The notes beneath the pieces were generated by a model. The model saw nothing but the letters and a program-made list of their open reading frames with translations. It was not told where the DNA came from and did no database searches. The position numbers and the translations under genes were made by a program. Below, piece after piece: positions 14,101-22,366 of a stretch of 64,000 nt of DNA. Each line of letters begins with the position of its first letter. The first letter of the stretch is position 1. The stretch comes from Polydactylus sextarius (taxonomy: Eukaryota; Chordata; Actinopteri; Polynemidae). Location: assembly GCA_016801845.1 (NCBI GenBank), contig CM028911.1, positions 9,036,885 through 9,100,884 on the forward strand, in the 5' to 3' direction.

Positions 14101-15452
14101 AAGACAATCATTGTGACAAAACTTCCTTTCAGATGAAAATAGAAACATTTCGACAAAGTATTAGTTAGAAGTTACAAAAGGAGAACAACGTCAAATATAT
14201 CTGTGGACATTTTAACTTGGTCACAGCATCACAGATGATTCTGTTGTATTTAAGTGCCTCAATAAGCCATGACAAAGCCAATATGCACAACAATAAGAGC
14301 CTGAAACTGAAGCAGCTAAATAAGGTTCAGTCATTAGTCAGATTTCATTATTTACACTTTACACATTATTTACACTACACTACTTTGAAATTTCAAAATG
14401 TCTTTTGGGAAGAGGGTGTAATTGTATTTGGATAAACAACACAGAGCTATCTCACTATTGGACACAGTGACTAACTTCATGTAAATATTTTTGTTCCCTT
14501 TGTAGAAAAGCAAACAACCACACTTCCTAGATTATTAGAGAGTTGTGTCGATTGTAAATTTCAGTGAAACGGCACTGTAGATGTTATCACAGGTAAACTC
14601 ACTTCTCTGGGGGTGCTCAGGAATAGGTGCCACCTGAAAGGCACTACGCAAGAACCAGGGCTTTGTTTTCTCTTTATCCCAGTCTTTAGCTGGCACATCC
14701 TCTCTTTCTTCTCCAAACTCATTACCTGGGTCCTCCTCAGGCTCAGCCGCACTATCAGCACCGACCCTAATGTTAGCCGGTGTGAATCCCTCCTTTGACT
14801 CTTCTGCCTCCACCCTCTCCATCCTCTCCTCATCACTCTCCTGGTCACCAGCAGCAAAACTTCCATCACTGCCCGATGTATGTGCCACACTCTCTTCTGA
14901 ATTAATGTCAAAAAACTGATCATCGTCAACAACGTCAGAGGGAGTGGGTGGGATTAGATTAATAACAGGTGGTGTGAGGAGACTTCCAGAAGCTGGCGTG
15001 CTATCAGTACCACTCTCATACATCAGAGGATCTTCATCTTCTTCATCATCATCCCTAGACATGACGGCCAGTTCACCCTGAGCCTGTATAGGGAGTGAAG
15101 ACAGAGGCTTCAGTCGTTTCTTTTTCAGAGCCCTTGGGCAGGCAGACACAGAGCTGGCTGAGCGCACCATGTTGTTTCTTGGGGTCAAGGTGTCCTCGTC
15201 AAGCAGGCTGAAGCTTGTGTTAACTATCCCCAGATCTTCCACTGTAATCTGGATAGCCTCCTTTTCCCTTGATCCCCACCGATCCAAGTGTAGATGCTGA
15301 GAGCTCCTATTAATCTTTATTTCCTGCTCCTGCAGAGGATCCTTCTCTTCACCTTGCAAACATAAGCAGCAGAACAGCCTTCGTGAAAAACGCAGAGTGC
15401 TTCTCCATGGATGCCTTCGAGTCCGTTGTTTCTCTACATTTGCACTAGCCAT
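3277..15452 (-). CDS. SAM-RA-coiled coil-PDZ scaffold protein, complete 15-exon gene
   Basis: Coding exons in transcript order: 15452-14603, 12166-12066, 11773-11644, 11523-11477, 10377-10272, 9858-9700, 9611-9494, 9390-9329, 9055-8930, 8826-8708, 8643-8482, 8349-8153, 7799-7676, 4600-4404, 3520-3277. All introns are GT-AG, codon phase is kept at every junction, and the sum is 2742 bases, or 913 residues plus TAA. Domain order: Cys-rich basic N-terminus, acidic region, SAM (386-452), Ras-association (516-597), coiled coils (638-767), PDZ (790-867). Family knowledge: RA domains bind Ras/Rap GTPases, SAM domains oligomerise and PDZ domains bind C-terminal peptides, so a cytoplasmic scaffold downstream of a small GTPase is inferred. 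Afadin shares RA plus PDZ, CNKSR shares SAM plus PDZ, and Ste50/Byr2 share SAM plus RA, but none has this full order. I do not recognise the orthologue. No frameshift or internal stop was found, so the gene appears intact. Confidence 0.88.
3521..4403 (-). other. Intron 14, splits the PDZ domain
   Basis: A GT-AG intron containing a T tract at about 3597-3613 and a short TG run near 4063-4079. Otherwise I see nothing in it. Confidence 0.8.
4404..4600 (-). CDS. Coding exon 14: first half of PDZ domain (residues 768-832)
   Basis: The acceptor is TTTCTGCTTCCAG and the donor is GACAG|GTAACA. A basic Ser-rich linker (KKSRKKS) precedes the first PDZ strand at about 790. RYGF at 805-808 is the carboxylate-binding loop, the counterpart of Gly-Leu-Gly-Phe. 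LRVDD at 828-832 leads into the conserved Asp-Arg-Leu-x-x-Val-Asn-Gly turn finished by exon 15. Confidence 0.92.
4601..7675 (-). other. Intron 13, largest intron of the gene
   Basis: This is 3.1 kb between the coiled-coil and PDZ exons. It contains a CA microsatellite at 5156-5182 and a GC- and CpG-rich block at about 6540-6840, discussed as a finding. Open frames inside it (for example 5971-6285, 6834-7181) show no domain and are not supported as genes. Confidence 0.75.
5156..5182. repeat. (CA)n microsatellite in intron 13
   Basis: About 13 CA units directly after a short TATATA run. Confidence 0.95.
7676..7799 (-). CDS. Coding exon 13: coiled coil (residues 726-767)
   Basis: The acceptor is TTGCCATTCAG and the donor is AGCAAG|GTACTA. 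It encodes LEVRLLEKMKLNCQVFKEEI and SRQVALLQNALQESK, again with coiled-coil spacing. It leaves in phase 0 into the PDZ-coding exons. Confidence 0.87.
8153..8349 (-). CDS. Coding exon 12: coiled coil (residues 661-725)
   Basis: The acceptor is TTGACCCCACAG and the donor is AAGAA|GTAGGT. It encodes VQELHHDLVAFCSELKNM and, after a short break, LKQKLELVRGRLNEKRQSLQ. Both have regular hydrophobic spacing typical of coiled coils. An in-frame TAG overlaps the donor, fixing the exon end. Confidence 0.88.
8482..8643 (-). CDS. Coding exon 11: polar linker and coiled-coil start (residues 607-660)
   Basis: This is a 162-base exon in phase 0 at both ends, acceptor TTGCATCATAG and donor CTTCAG|GTCAAT. The first half is Ser/Asn/Pro-rich and lacks order. 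The second half, KEERIRELNQQVDSLQNVVL, has heptad spacing of Ile/Leu/Val and starts the coiled coil. Being symmetric, it could be skipped without a frameshift. Confidence 0.85.
8708..8826 (-). CDS. Coding exon 10: end of RA domain (residues 567-606)
   Basis: The acceptor is GATTTCAAG and the donor is GACAA|GTAACT. It encodes SSDVLSSDQQIGSLLTSENR then QLELHLC, consistent with the C-terminal strand of an RA domain. It leaves in phase 0. Confidence 0.83.
8930..9055 (-). CDS. Coding exon 9: core of RA domain (residues 525-566)
   Basis: The acceptor is TGTGTTGCAG and the donor is AAG|GTGAAC style (CAAG|GTGAAC). It encodes ERIVHLRTPKETTVGKIMDS followed by a helix and SLFTLKEK. This is the RA pattern: a second beta strand, the Pro-x-x-Thr-Thr turn, the long helix, then a third strand. 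An acceptor 6 bases further in (CATCAG) would also keep frame and remove two residues. Confidence 0.87.
9329..9390 (-). CDS. Coding exon 8: start of RA domain (residues 504-524)
   Basis: This is a 62-base exon, acceptor CCCACAACAG and donor AACA|GTGAGT. It encodes NSQLIEITIN, which fits the first beta strand of a Ras-association fold. Phase fits exons 7 and 9. Confidence 0.8.
9494..9611 (-). CDS. Coding exon 7: SAM-RA linker (residues 465-503)
   Basis: The acceptor is GGCAATAG and the donor is CTCAG|GTATAG. It encodes ETLGPNNVETITATLVS and a Ser/Lys-rich stretch with RRSL. It probably lies between the folded SAM and RA domains. It enters in phase 1 and leaves in phase 2, matching both neighbours. 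Confidence 0.82.
9700..9858 (-). CDS. Coding exon 6: second half of SAM domain (residues 412-464)
   Basis: The acceptor is TCTCTCTTACAG and the donor is ATTG|GTACAC. LDIIHITTLEDREQLLSAIY matches the end of SAM domains, where a Leu-x-x-Leu-Gly-Ile-type turn leads into a long C-terminal helix with R-x-x-Leu-Leu-x-x-Ile. Here His-Ile replaces the usual Gly-Ile. The SAM domain is predicted to mediate self- or hetero-oligomerisation. Confidence 0.9.
9859..10271 (-). other. Intron 5, splits the SAM domain
   Basis: A short AT-rich GT-AG intron. I see nothing else in it. Confidence 0.8.
10272..10377 (-). CDS. Coding exon 5: first half of SAM domain (residues 377-411)
   Basis: The acceptor is CTCTCTTTAG and the donor is AGAG|GTAAAA. 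The segment LNTDEVCQWFTSIGLEKCL has the SAM pattern: Trp 397 after the first helix start, then a Gly-Leu-Glu turn and a hydrophobic helix. It joins in phase 1 to exon 6. Confidence 0.9.
10378..11476 (-). other. Intron 4, with a poly(A) tract
   Basis: A 1.1-kb intron. A run of 24 A on the plus strand lies at 10989-11012. I could not identify a retroelement body or target-site duplication beside it. Confidence 0.7.
11477..11523 (-). CDS. Coding exon 4, small 47-base exon (residues 361-376)
   Basis: The acceptor is CTTTCACACAG and the donor is GAGAAG|GTACTG. It encodes AYMPQSKDQNGNFPEK, just before the SAM domain. It enters in phase 1 and leaves in phase 0, so skipping it would shift the frame. 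The call rests on splice sites and phase only, since the exon is too short for homology. Confidence 0.65.
11644..11773 (-). CDS. Coding exon 3 (residues 318-360)
   Basis: The donor is GTGG|GTGAGT. I chose the acceptor at CGTGACAG because it alone gives phase 0 from exon 2 and keeps RPIIRSCSLGDTLTKSNTF in frame. The tempting acceptor 25 bases further in (CTCCTGCAG) breaks the frame. The encoded stretch is polar and probably a linker. Confidence 0.75.
12066..12166 (-). CDS. Coding exon 2 (residues 284-317)
   Basis: The acceptor is TACTGCGCAG and the donor is AAAGG|GTATAA, which is non-optimal at the later positions. It completes an Asn codon from exon 1 and encodes NDLSNRDVSCSDMLKAQLRL and onward. 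No domain is recognised. An in-frame TAA lies directly after the donor, so the exon cannot run on. Confidence 0.8.
12167..14602 (-). other. Intron 1 between the acidic exon and exon 2
   Basis: A 2.4-kb intron. Several short open frames on both strands look accidental. No repeat or regulatory motif stands out. Confidence 0.75.
14603..15452 (-). CDS. Coding exon 1: start codon, Cys cluster, acidic region (residues 1-283)
   Basis: The ATG at 15452-15450 sits in GCCGCTATGG, a good Kozak context, and an in-frame TAG lies 30 bases before it with no ATG between. Residues 10-27 are rich in Arg and are followed by CCLC at 28-31. Acidic runs follow (for example DDDEEDEDP), then a Pro/Thr stretch LLTPPVINLIPPTPSDV that looks like a conserved linear motif, then a further Glu/Asp/Ser-rich segment. 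No folded domain is evident and most of it is probably disordered. The donor is AGAA|GTGAGT, leaving phase 1. Confidence 0.9.
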
Positions 15453-15520
15453 AGCGGCGGTTGTCCAACCATACAATAGCTATACGGCTAAACCTACCAT
15501 TCTTCACATCAGATAAACCC
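15453..15520 (-). other. 5' UTR and possible leader-exon acceptor
   Basis: Upstream of the ATG, 15522-15521 ends a good acceptor (ATTCTCTTCAGTCTGCAG) on the minus strand. A non-coding first exon and the promoter may therefore lie further up, above 15520. I see no TATA box placed to decide this and no CpG island at the start codon. Transcript data would decide. Confidence 0.3.
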
Positions 15521-18500
15521 CTGCAGACTGAAGAGAATATAAACAACTGCGCAATCCTCTGGGATAAAAAAAACGACAGTGATGGACACAAACACTCATC
15601 TGCAACATATGTTGCTTAGGAGCAAAGTGAAAAAATGGACCACTTCATGCTGGCAGGGTCAGGTGAACACTTGAAATGAATGCTGGACTTAATCAGCATG
15701 CTTTGATATGTTAAGCAGCATCACCGTTGATACAGCTCTGATTTGAAAAGCAGTGTAATAAGACAGCAGCACTCTGCCAAAATAAAATCTTGGCAAAAGC
15801 AATGTGCAGTGTAGTTGATAGGAAATTTAAATGACTAAATTTAAAGCCAGTCATGTATTTGTTTGATTGTTCAATGTGCGTGTGTATGAGTGCATGTGTC
15901 AGGGCATGTGATTATACTATTACAAGTCAGTGTTCAGTTTCTTTGCGGGTCATCTGCTGGGGACATACACTAATGTTTGAAAACAGGTGAGAATATGGGC
16001 GAGCGGATGCTTGGCTCATACAACCCCTATGGCATCAGATGACATTTCCTTCATTCCACAGGCCCAGTCCTGTTCTCTGCTGCATGATAAGTCATCCAGC
16101 ATCAGTTTAAAACCATTTGGCTGCACCACCCACATTGAGAGCTTGCATGAAAAGATGATATCCATGTTTTTTTTCTCACGCCTAAAAGTGACAGTAGAGT
16201 GATGGTAATAATGAGGCCTCAGGTGATAACCACCTCTCACCTTGCTTTTTCCCTTTGGAGTGAAAAGGAAGCTGCTACTATTTGTTTCTGTAAATCTGCC
16301 ATAGTTTTACTCCAGTTTCCTCCATTTCTACCCCCTTGTTCCCTCATAAGAAATTTAGCTCTTGTGTTTACTATCAAATTTTCAAAAGGCAAGACAATTA
16401 CCTACCTACAGTGTATGAAATCCAGATTAAGGAATATAAAGTTATCCTACATATCTTTGTTGAGTCATAAAAGTAAGTGCCCATGTGTTATATTACCCAC
16501 ATTCATATGGAAAACTCAGCTCTATGTTAAAATTAAGATCTACCACAAAGGTTGCCTTAATAAGGGTTTTAACAACACTGACTATTTTTTCCCAAATAAA
16601 AGTCGACCTCAGACACAATAACTAACTCAAATTAGGCTAAACAATTTGTTGGCGTGCAGTAGCATAATTTCTGCACACTGGCAGCAGACACGAACAAAAG
16701 TAGATCATTCTGTTTCTTTAGCTACCCTAAATCTCTCAGGTAGTAAAGTTACAGAGACTGTTATTTTGGCACAAAGCACCACAAAATGATTTTCGGGGAA
16801 TGTAAGCTGAGTAATGACAGACTCTGTAGTAGAGAGAAAAGGTGATATAAAGTGAACAACCTGGCCTCAAAATTAGTGGCAGATGAGAAAGTATTTGGGT
16901 TCAGTTTAACCTAAGGTTTGAGCATGACACAGCGAAGCTAAATGGCCAAGATGTGAGAGATGCGAGGAGGACATGGGTTAGTGAAAGGAAACCTGCTCTC
17001 CACTCAAAAACAGCTGCAAACCATTGTAGAAATTAAACCTTCACATGAAAAGAAAGATACAATGTATGTAAATTGAACAATTGCGTGTTGTTAAACCATT
17101 GTGAAGTACAGTACAGACAAGAGTTTGAAAGTAGAAGTTTCTGACATAATTCAAGTCAATACCTCGTGCCCAACAAAGGGGGGCAATAGAGAGCAGATGC
17201 ACAACACAGGACAGGACATAAAACAGAGCCTACCACTTCTTAGAACAACCTCCTCTGGTATTCACAAGTCTGGATAAAGTTAAACCACACAAGTGCTTTT
17301 CATTCGCAGCCTAGTGAGGCCGGCTTTCAAGATATCTTGATCTGGTATTTGCAAGAATATCAAGTTTTGTCATAATCCTTTTTACATGTTGTTTGAATAT
17401 ACATAAGCGGTAGGGGAACGAAAAGATATATGTAGGATTAATGTTCCATCTCCTTTATGAGGGTTATGTTTGAAATTAGCTGAAAATCTGTGACCTTACC
17501 GGCAGATTTATGAAAAATGAGTTCCTTATGATAAATGTCGAGCGATAGTGTACTACAAGTGACAGAACAGACAAAAATGAATGCTTCACAGCTGCTATAG
17601 CCAGGGGCCATTTGTGGGAAAGATGGCTGGGACAGACATGGAAACCCACTAGTTTCCATTCTTGAAGTGAAAATTTCAGTTGTAAACTCTAATTATTTAT
17701 CTATAATTTAGCTTCATGGGTTTGTGCAACTTTCTAGATACATTCATGTGTTACGTCACAAAACCTCACTGCCCTTAGTGACTTAGTCTACACGACCAGA
17801 CATAGGTCTGTGAGTATCTGACCATGCTCTGAGAGTGTTTTTACTGGTCTCACTACCAGAGAGTGGTAGGTTCTGGACAGGCCCCAGACGGCTATGCAGC
17901 CAACATCAACACCAGCCCTCAGCTCTGGGAGGGCGCTTTTCTAAAACACCCTCACTTCTTGCTCAGTTGCAGCACTGCGAAACATGTTGAACATTTCCTG
18001 TGACAGTAATGTTTCCATAGGCATGAAAAATCTGTGTCCATAATCTATGGGCTGGACTAGTCAGCAGTCCTGTGGTGAACATGACCCTGCTTGGAGAACT
18101 CACACACTCACAAAAAAGAAAGAACTAGAGGATTTTTCTATGCTCTAATTCACAGGAAGGGGATAATGCATCAACCAGTCTGTAATTGCATTTACTAAAC
18201 AAGACAGCAACATGAGTCACTTTTCAGAGTAAAGGAATGTCACCTCTTCCCGTGAAACCAGGAGGAATGGAGGTGTTATTACTTCAGAATAACATCCACA
18301 ACCCTTTTTATATAGTTGAGGATGTTGAGCAACCGCAGAGGTCCAAACAACACAGCAACGTTGTCAGAGCACTGAGGGGGGTCTGAAAAAATAAGCATAT
18401 TCAACTGGGAAAACTGAGTCCCTGATTCAGCAGATCACAAATTTAGCCTTTTCACCACTGAGTTTCTCTCAAACAGATGCATCAGTTTTGCTTACATAGA

Positions 18501-21500
18501 TCTTCCTGTTTGTGCTCACTGCCACCAAACCTCTTGGAAGTCAGGCTGAGTGTGCCAAATGTTTGCAGTTTTCCCCCGTGGCTGATACCTAATAGCATGA
18601 GAAAAGGAGTTCAGTGGGGGGAAGGAGAGGGCAGTGACCTTGAGAACTTCTGCGTTGAACTTTCCCCTCCACTCCTCCCTCACCCGCCAGTCCTCCTTTC
18701 CCTAATCAATTACTGTTGGCAGTCAGGAGACCACCAATGATTAACAGCAGCAAGGCAGACGTGGTTTGGGGGTTGGAGTGTGGGATGTTGGAGAGGGGTG
18801 CATGGGGGAAAGGAGAGGAAAGCAATGCTACAAATGGCTTTGATCAAAACGCTGCCTTGAGAAAAGCAAATTGCAACAAGACCCCCCTAGTTTAAATGAA
18901 CCTTAAATGAACAGTTTTATTTACCCATGAGAATGAAAGACGGCATCCTTTTATATTTTCTCTCTTAGACTGTCACATGTGAGTGGACAGCTGTAGATCC
19001 CAAGTAGTGTTTACATTCGCACATGCACAGTAGAAACCAGCCGAGACCGACAGGCTCTGAGACAACAACAGGGAAACACCACACATAAACACAAACCTTT
19101 TTTGTTGTTCAGGTCTTTGAAGCATGAGAGAAATAATTTACAGGCTCTTTTTTTATGAGAATCTGTGCTGTTCCCACGCCCAGTGTGGCAGGAAAGCTCA
19201 ACAAAATCATTTGTCTTAGATTGGCTGATTGGCTTGCTGGAATCTGAGTATGTCTTTGACGGTGATGGAGGTTTAATTTGATGAGAGCAGCTCTCCCACC
19301 ACACCCACAACTGCTCTCTTCTCACTTTTATTCTTTCAAATTCCTTCCCTTAAGTATTTCTCTTTCCATCTCTGATTCTTGAGTTGCTCTCCTTTAAGTT
19401 TATAGGTTTATCTTTTTTTATAGAGTGAGAGTGAGGCTGACAGAGAAAAGGGCCCCACACTCTTGCAGATGTCAGAAATGTTTGTGTCATTAATTCTCCC
19501 CTCTTGTTTAATGGTTGGGGGCTAGACAGCGAGACACAGTTTATGTGTGAGGGAGAGAGAGTAAGGGAGATATATACCGAGAGAAAGATTAAATAAAGAA
19601 AGACGAAGACAGAATAAAAGACAGAAGATATGAGCCAGAGCAAGCAAGGACAATAGCTGTGTCTGCATACAACACAGCAGACTACAGCAAGCTCACGCAA
19701 ACCTGCTTTACAAGAAGTTTCTTCCTCTGGGGCTCTCCAGGGCTAGTTCTCCAATTCTTCCTCAGTGCAATTAATGGCATCTGAGTACCACTGGAAAACT
19801 TCAACCAAACAGTTGCGTCTACATTTTTCCCATGGGAACACCATTTTGTGTAGATGCCAAGCACTCTGAAGTGATATGGTTATCTCTTTTCACTGATGTT
19901 CTCCTTTGGGACTCACACTGTTGAGATAGCTTTGAGGAAATAAAGTCAAATCTAATTAAGTTTTATCTGTGATTTCAGAGCCAACAATTATTATCATGAT
20001 ACATCACTGAACATCACTGAGCAACACAGGCCGGACTCTGACTTGGATAGTTTTTGGTATCCAGTCTGTGGTATTGTTTGTCGTGCAGGGTTTGTCTTTG
20101 TCATGGGATGTTTTTCACGTCCAGACATGTGTGGTCACTGTGATGTCCACAGCCAGAGCATCTGAGCCTCATCAGTCAGGCATTTCAAAGCTGCTGTCAT
20201 GGGCATTTAGAAAGGGGCAGACTAAAGACAAAGGCCCACTATTGGCAACTTGTCCACTTGGTAGCCCCTTTGAGGTTTCCTAACGATGCCTGTGCCCTCA
20301 TAGAAATCACTGCAAATTAATTTTAACACTCAGTGAAAAGACAGATTAGTGCCGAGAGGATGGCACAAAGGGTGTTAAATATTGTGAGCAGCATGCTGGA
20401 CCACAGGCCAGGCCCAGGACACATTACCCACAGCTGCCAACACTGACCTATTTTCCCAAAACCAGCATTAAAATTTTTAGCATCCTCTATTGTGCAGAGG
20501 CCCTGCAAAGCACACCATTGAAGTCTTATCTGCATGACCCCCTTTGGGCATGGTGCCCTTTGATGCCTCTCATAAAAGCAGTGATGGGGTTTTAATTAAG
20601 TGTGGCAGGTTATTAGATGGTCCATATTGATCTGGAGTGTTAGGGGCAGATGTTGCAAGAGACAACCTGGGGGAAATAGCTCTTTAACGAATACAAACAA
20701 AGGCCCAAACCATTGTGGTGGAGACTTCAGTGACAAACACGACCCTCACTCTTAAACCAAGAGAAAAAAGTGATTTCAGATTCAATTATCTTCTTTTCAG
20801 GAGAAAATAGTGAGCAGATGGCAACAATAGTCACGGGCCTCACCACAATCAGCACTGTTCGTGGACATCTTTTCTTTGGGATAAATTTACCGTGGCCTCA
20901 TGAGGTTTTCATTGAAGTGTTAGCACTAGGAGGTGAAGCTTGCCAACAGGTCAGTGGCATTAGAGACATGACAGAGGTCCAAAGCACCAGCATATTTTAT
21001 GTAAACTTCATTTGACACCATAAAATACTTGCTTTGTCTCCTAATGGTTTGTCAGTTTGATTCAAAGGGCAGAAAGTGAAGTTTTTGTACAGGGAACATG
21101 CTTAATGTCTTTTAACGTACTTTCGTGCATATCATTTCATGTTAAACAAGTATTGACGTGGCTGTTGCACATTTATATATGTCGGCATGTAGGTTAGTCG
21201 GGAAAAATTATCCTCTGTCATGCTATGACTTAATGTTATTACTGGCTAACCATTTAAAAGATAACAGGGGTTTGTGATTGTTTTTGATCAGGTCATGAGA
21301 TGACTAATTTGTAGTTTATTCTGCCTTGAAAGCCAAAGACGCTGAGACAACATGAGTTTGTCTGCTGGCTGCCACTATGGGAGCAGAGTGAGAACCATAT
21401 TTGACTGACGACCAAGTTATTTAATACAAATAAATCACCTCCATTTAAGGGCACATAAATCTGATCTTTTGGAAAGCTGGTGACCCTTTTTGGGAGCACA

Positions 21501-21690
21501 AGCTAAAATTCTAATTAGATTCATGCCATGGATGAATGAGAGGGGAATGTGTTTACTTTTAGGAAATTGCCATGGATTAAACAAATGGGACCAGAGAGAA
21601 ATCCTGAAAATTAGTTCTTACAGACAAGTTATCTACAAAACTTTCAAAGTGACTCACCATCATTTGTAAAGCAGCTATTATGCTGTGTTT
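15521..21690. other. Upstream non-coding DNA, no gene seen
   Basis: This should contain the promoter of the minus-strand gene near 15.5-16 kb. Open frames are under 145 codons and without domains. No recognisable transposon was found. Confidence 0.55.
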
Positions 21691-21718
21691 AGCTATAACT
21701 GCTGTAACAGTTATAGCT
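21691..21718. repeat. Perfect inverted repeat, 11-base arms, 6-base loop
   Basis: AGCTATAACTG at 21691-21701 is the exact reverse complement of CAGTTATAGCT at 21708-21718. Transcribed from either strand it would form a short stem-loop. Confidence 0.9.
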
Positions 21719-22335
21719 CCCTTTGTCTTTGGCATGTGTTTAACATCAGGCCAAAAGTTTGAGTAATAAACAGTGGCTGAAATATAAACAGCAGCCTGTG
21801 CAGCAGTCTTCAAGCTAATGCTTATTATGGTTAATCACTCATTAGTGTTAACATTTGCTGATGTATCTGCCCTGCCATATGTATATAGATTAGTTTTAAG
21901 GGGTTTGAAGTTGACGGGGAAGTTAAAGAAAATATTTGTAAGGTCCTGTTCTGTGTCTGCATTTGTAGACAGTCACCTTCATGAAGACTCTTAATAAAGA
22001 AAAACAGTTTATAATCTGATGTGATAAGGTGTGTGTGTGTGCGAGCGTGCGTGTGTGTCATTCACCAACGGTAAACACGAGTGGTTACTGTTAAAAAACT
22101 ATACGTTGGTTTTTATCTGTCACTGTTTTTGTCAACCTGTAAGTAAAATCGGCGCTGATCCAAAAATAGATACAAGGACGTTCGAGCTGGTTTATCCACT
22201 TCACTGTACCGACCTGTCTGATTGGTGCTATATAATATATTCCTTGTGTAAAATGTGAAATGTTTTGATGCCTAGTGTGTTATTGCACTTTTCTTCAGTC
22301 TGACACATTGCAAAAAAAAAAAAGTCACAGTACAA

Positions 22336-22366
<31 letters not shown>

